From assembly GCF_900070365.1 (NCBI RefSeq), contig NZ_LN850107.1, forward strand, positions 7,130,001-7,194,000: a stretch of DNA of 64,000 nt, in the 5' to 3' direction. Of this stretch, positions 63,495 to 64,000 are shown in pieces. Within the stretch, counting starts at the first letter, position 1, and each line of letters begins with the position of its first letter. A program made the position numbers and the translations under genes. The notes under the pieces were generated by a model. The model made no database searches. It worked only from the letters and a program-made list of their open reading frames with translations, and was not told the DNA's origin. This DNA is from Alloactinosynnema sp. L-07. GTDB taxonomy: Bacteria > Actinomycetota > Actinomycetes > Mycobacteriales > Pseudonocardiaceae.

Positions 63495-64000
63495 CGGACT
63501 GATCGCCTATCCGACCGACTCGTGCTACGCGCTCGGGTGCAGGCTGGGGAACAAGGACGGCATCGATCGGATCCGTGAGATCCGGCAACTCGACGACCGG
63601 CACCATTTCACGTTGGTGTGTCAGGACTTCTCGCAGCTGGGCCAGTTCGTGCACGTGGACAACACGGTGTTCCGCGCGATCAAGGCGTCGACGCCGGGCA
63701 GCTACACGTTCATCCTCCCGGCCACCAAGGAAGTCCCGCGCAGGCTGCTGCACGCGAAGAAGAAGACGGTCGGCGCGCGCATCCCCGACCACGTGGTCAC
63801 CCAGGCCATCCTCGCCGAACTGGGCGAGCCGCTGCTGTCGAGCACCCTGCTGCTGCCCGACCAGCCCGAACCGATGACCCAGGGCTGGGAGATCAAGGAA
63901 CGACTCGACCACGTCGTCGACGCGGTGATCGACTCCGGCGAGTGCGGCACCGTGCCGACCTCGGTCATCGACTTCTCCGAGGGCGAACCAGAGATCATCC
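63415..64000 (+). CDS. Sua5/YciO/YrdC family threonylcarbamoyl-AMP synthase-like protein (3' partial)
   Basis: 195 codons are visible before the right edge. The chain begins AKYFDVHPDNPQRRSIL and contains GLIAYPTDSCYALGC, the family's nucleotide-binding start, then REIRQLDDRHHFTLVCQDFS, TPGSYTFILPATKEVPRRL and VGARIPDHVVTQAIL. YciO/Sua5 proteins make threonylcarbamoyl-AMP for the t6A tRNA modification; the TDSCYALGC form is closer to YciO. It overlaps the copper gene by 80 bp in another frame. GTG 63415 is set by a leaderless -10. Confidence 0.88.
   Translation, partial: MAKYFDVHPDNPQRRSILQVVDLLRGDGLIAYPTDSCYALGCRLGNKDGIDRIREIRQLDDRHHFTLVCQDFSQLGQFVHVDNTVFRAIKASTPGSYTFILPATKEVPRRLLHAKKKTVGARIPDHVVTQAILAELGEPLLSSTLLLPDQPEPMTQGWEIKERLDHVVDAVIDSGECGTVPTSVIDFSEGEPEII

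Overview
The window is a 64 kb piece of high-GC chromosome from an actinomycete, most likely a member of the Pseudonocardiales (Amycolatopsis/Actinokineospora/Lentzea-like). The reasons are the strong GC bias at third codon positions, frequent GTG starts, several probably leaderless genes (TANNNT six or seven bases before the start codon), an XRE/DUF397 pair, a PucR regulator, an Rv2466c-type mycothiol-world thioredoxin-fold protein and many Sec-secreted proteins. No tRNA, rRNA, CRISPR array or replication origin was seen. The first gene is cut by the left edge and the last by the right edge.

Region by region. 1-7158: an overlapping operon whose last three genes match the N-succinylamino-acid racemase route for turning D-amino acids into L-amino acids (GNAT acyltransferase, enolase-superfamily racemase, M20 deacylase). 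It is preceded by a prolyl-oligopeptidase/beta-lactamase fusion peptidase and followed by a PucR regulator. 7165-12718: a secreted YVTN propeller, a NarL-type two-component system, a secreted TAP-family hydrolase whose whole catalytic triad is replaced, and a GyrI-like protein. 12846-17756: small metabolic and redox genes, with a 160 bp MITE-like palindrome inserted exactly at the shared CTAG stop of two convergent genes. 17888-21251: an RHH regulator, a second MITE-like palindrome, a DUF4097 protein and a DrrAB-type ABC exporter. 21372-24856: a 42-aa ORF, 1-Cys peroxiredoxin, LVIVD-repeat protein, hot-dog thioesterase and Rv2466c-like protein.

25039-33876 is the most exciting part: a seven-gene, translationally coupled biosynthetic operon. 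It combines an N-hydroxylating lysine/ornithine monooxygenase, a stand-alone cupin and a stand-alone methionyl-tRNA-synthetase-like enzyme. These are the three domains of known hydrazine (N-N bond) forming machinery. They are joined by an Fe(II)/2-oxoglutarate amino acid hydroxylase, an FAD/NAD(P) enzyme, an ATP-grasp ligase and an MFS exporter. The expected output is a small exported peptide-like compound carrying an N-N bond; I cannot match the set to a known product.

33916-53762: a questin-oxidase-like protein, an MMPL transporter, a giant secreted protein of about 3500 residues with an RTX-like glycine/aspartate repeat region, an XRE/DUF397 pair with a triplicated motif, a Baeyer-Villiger-type monooxygenase, a DHFR-fold reductase, and an overlapping lipase/adenylate cyclase pair. 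53887-64000: a WYL regulator with a clear divergent operator, a winged-helix (AlkZ-like) protein, a secreted copper-radical oxidase, and a CopD/CtaG copper membrane protein whose 5' end is an 87 bp minisatellite containing a 1 bp frameshift. The last gene is a Sua5/YciO-type gene that starts inside the end of the copper gene.
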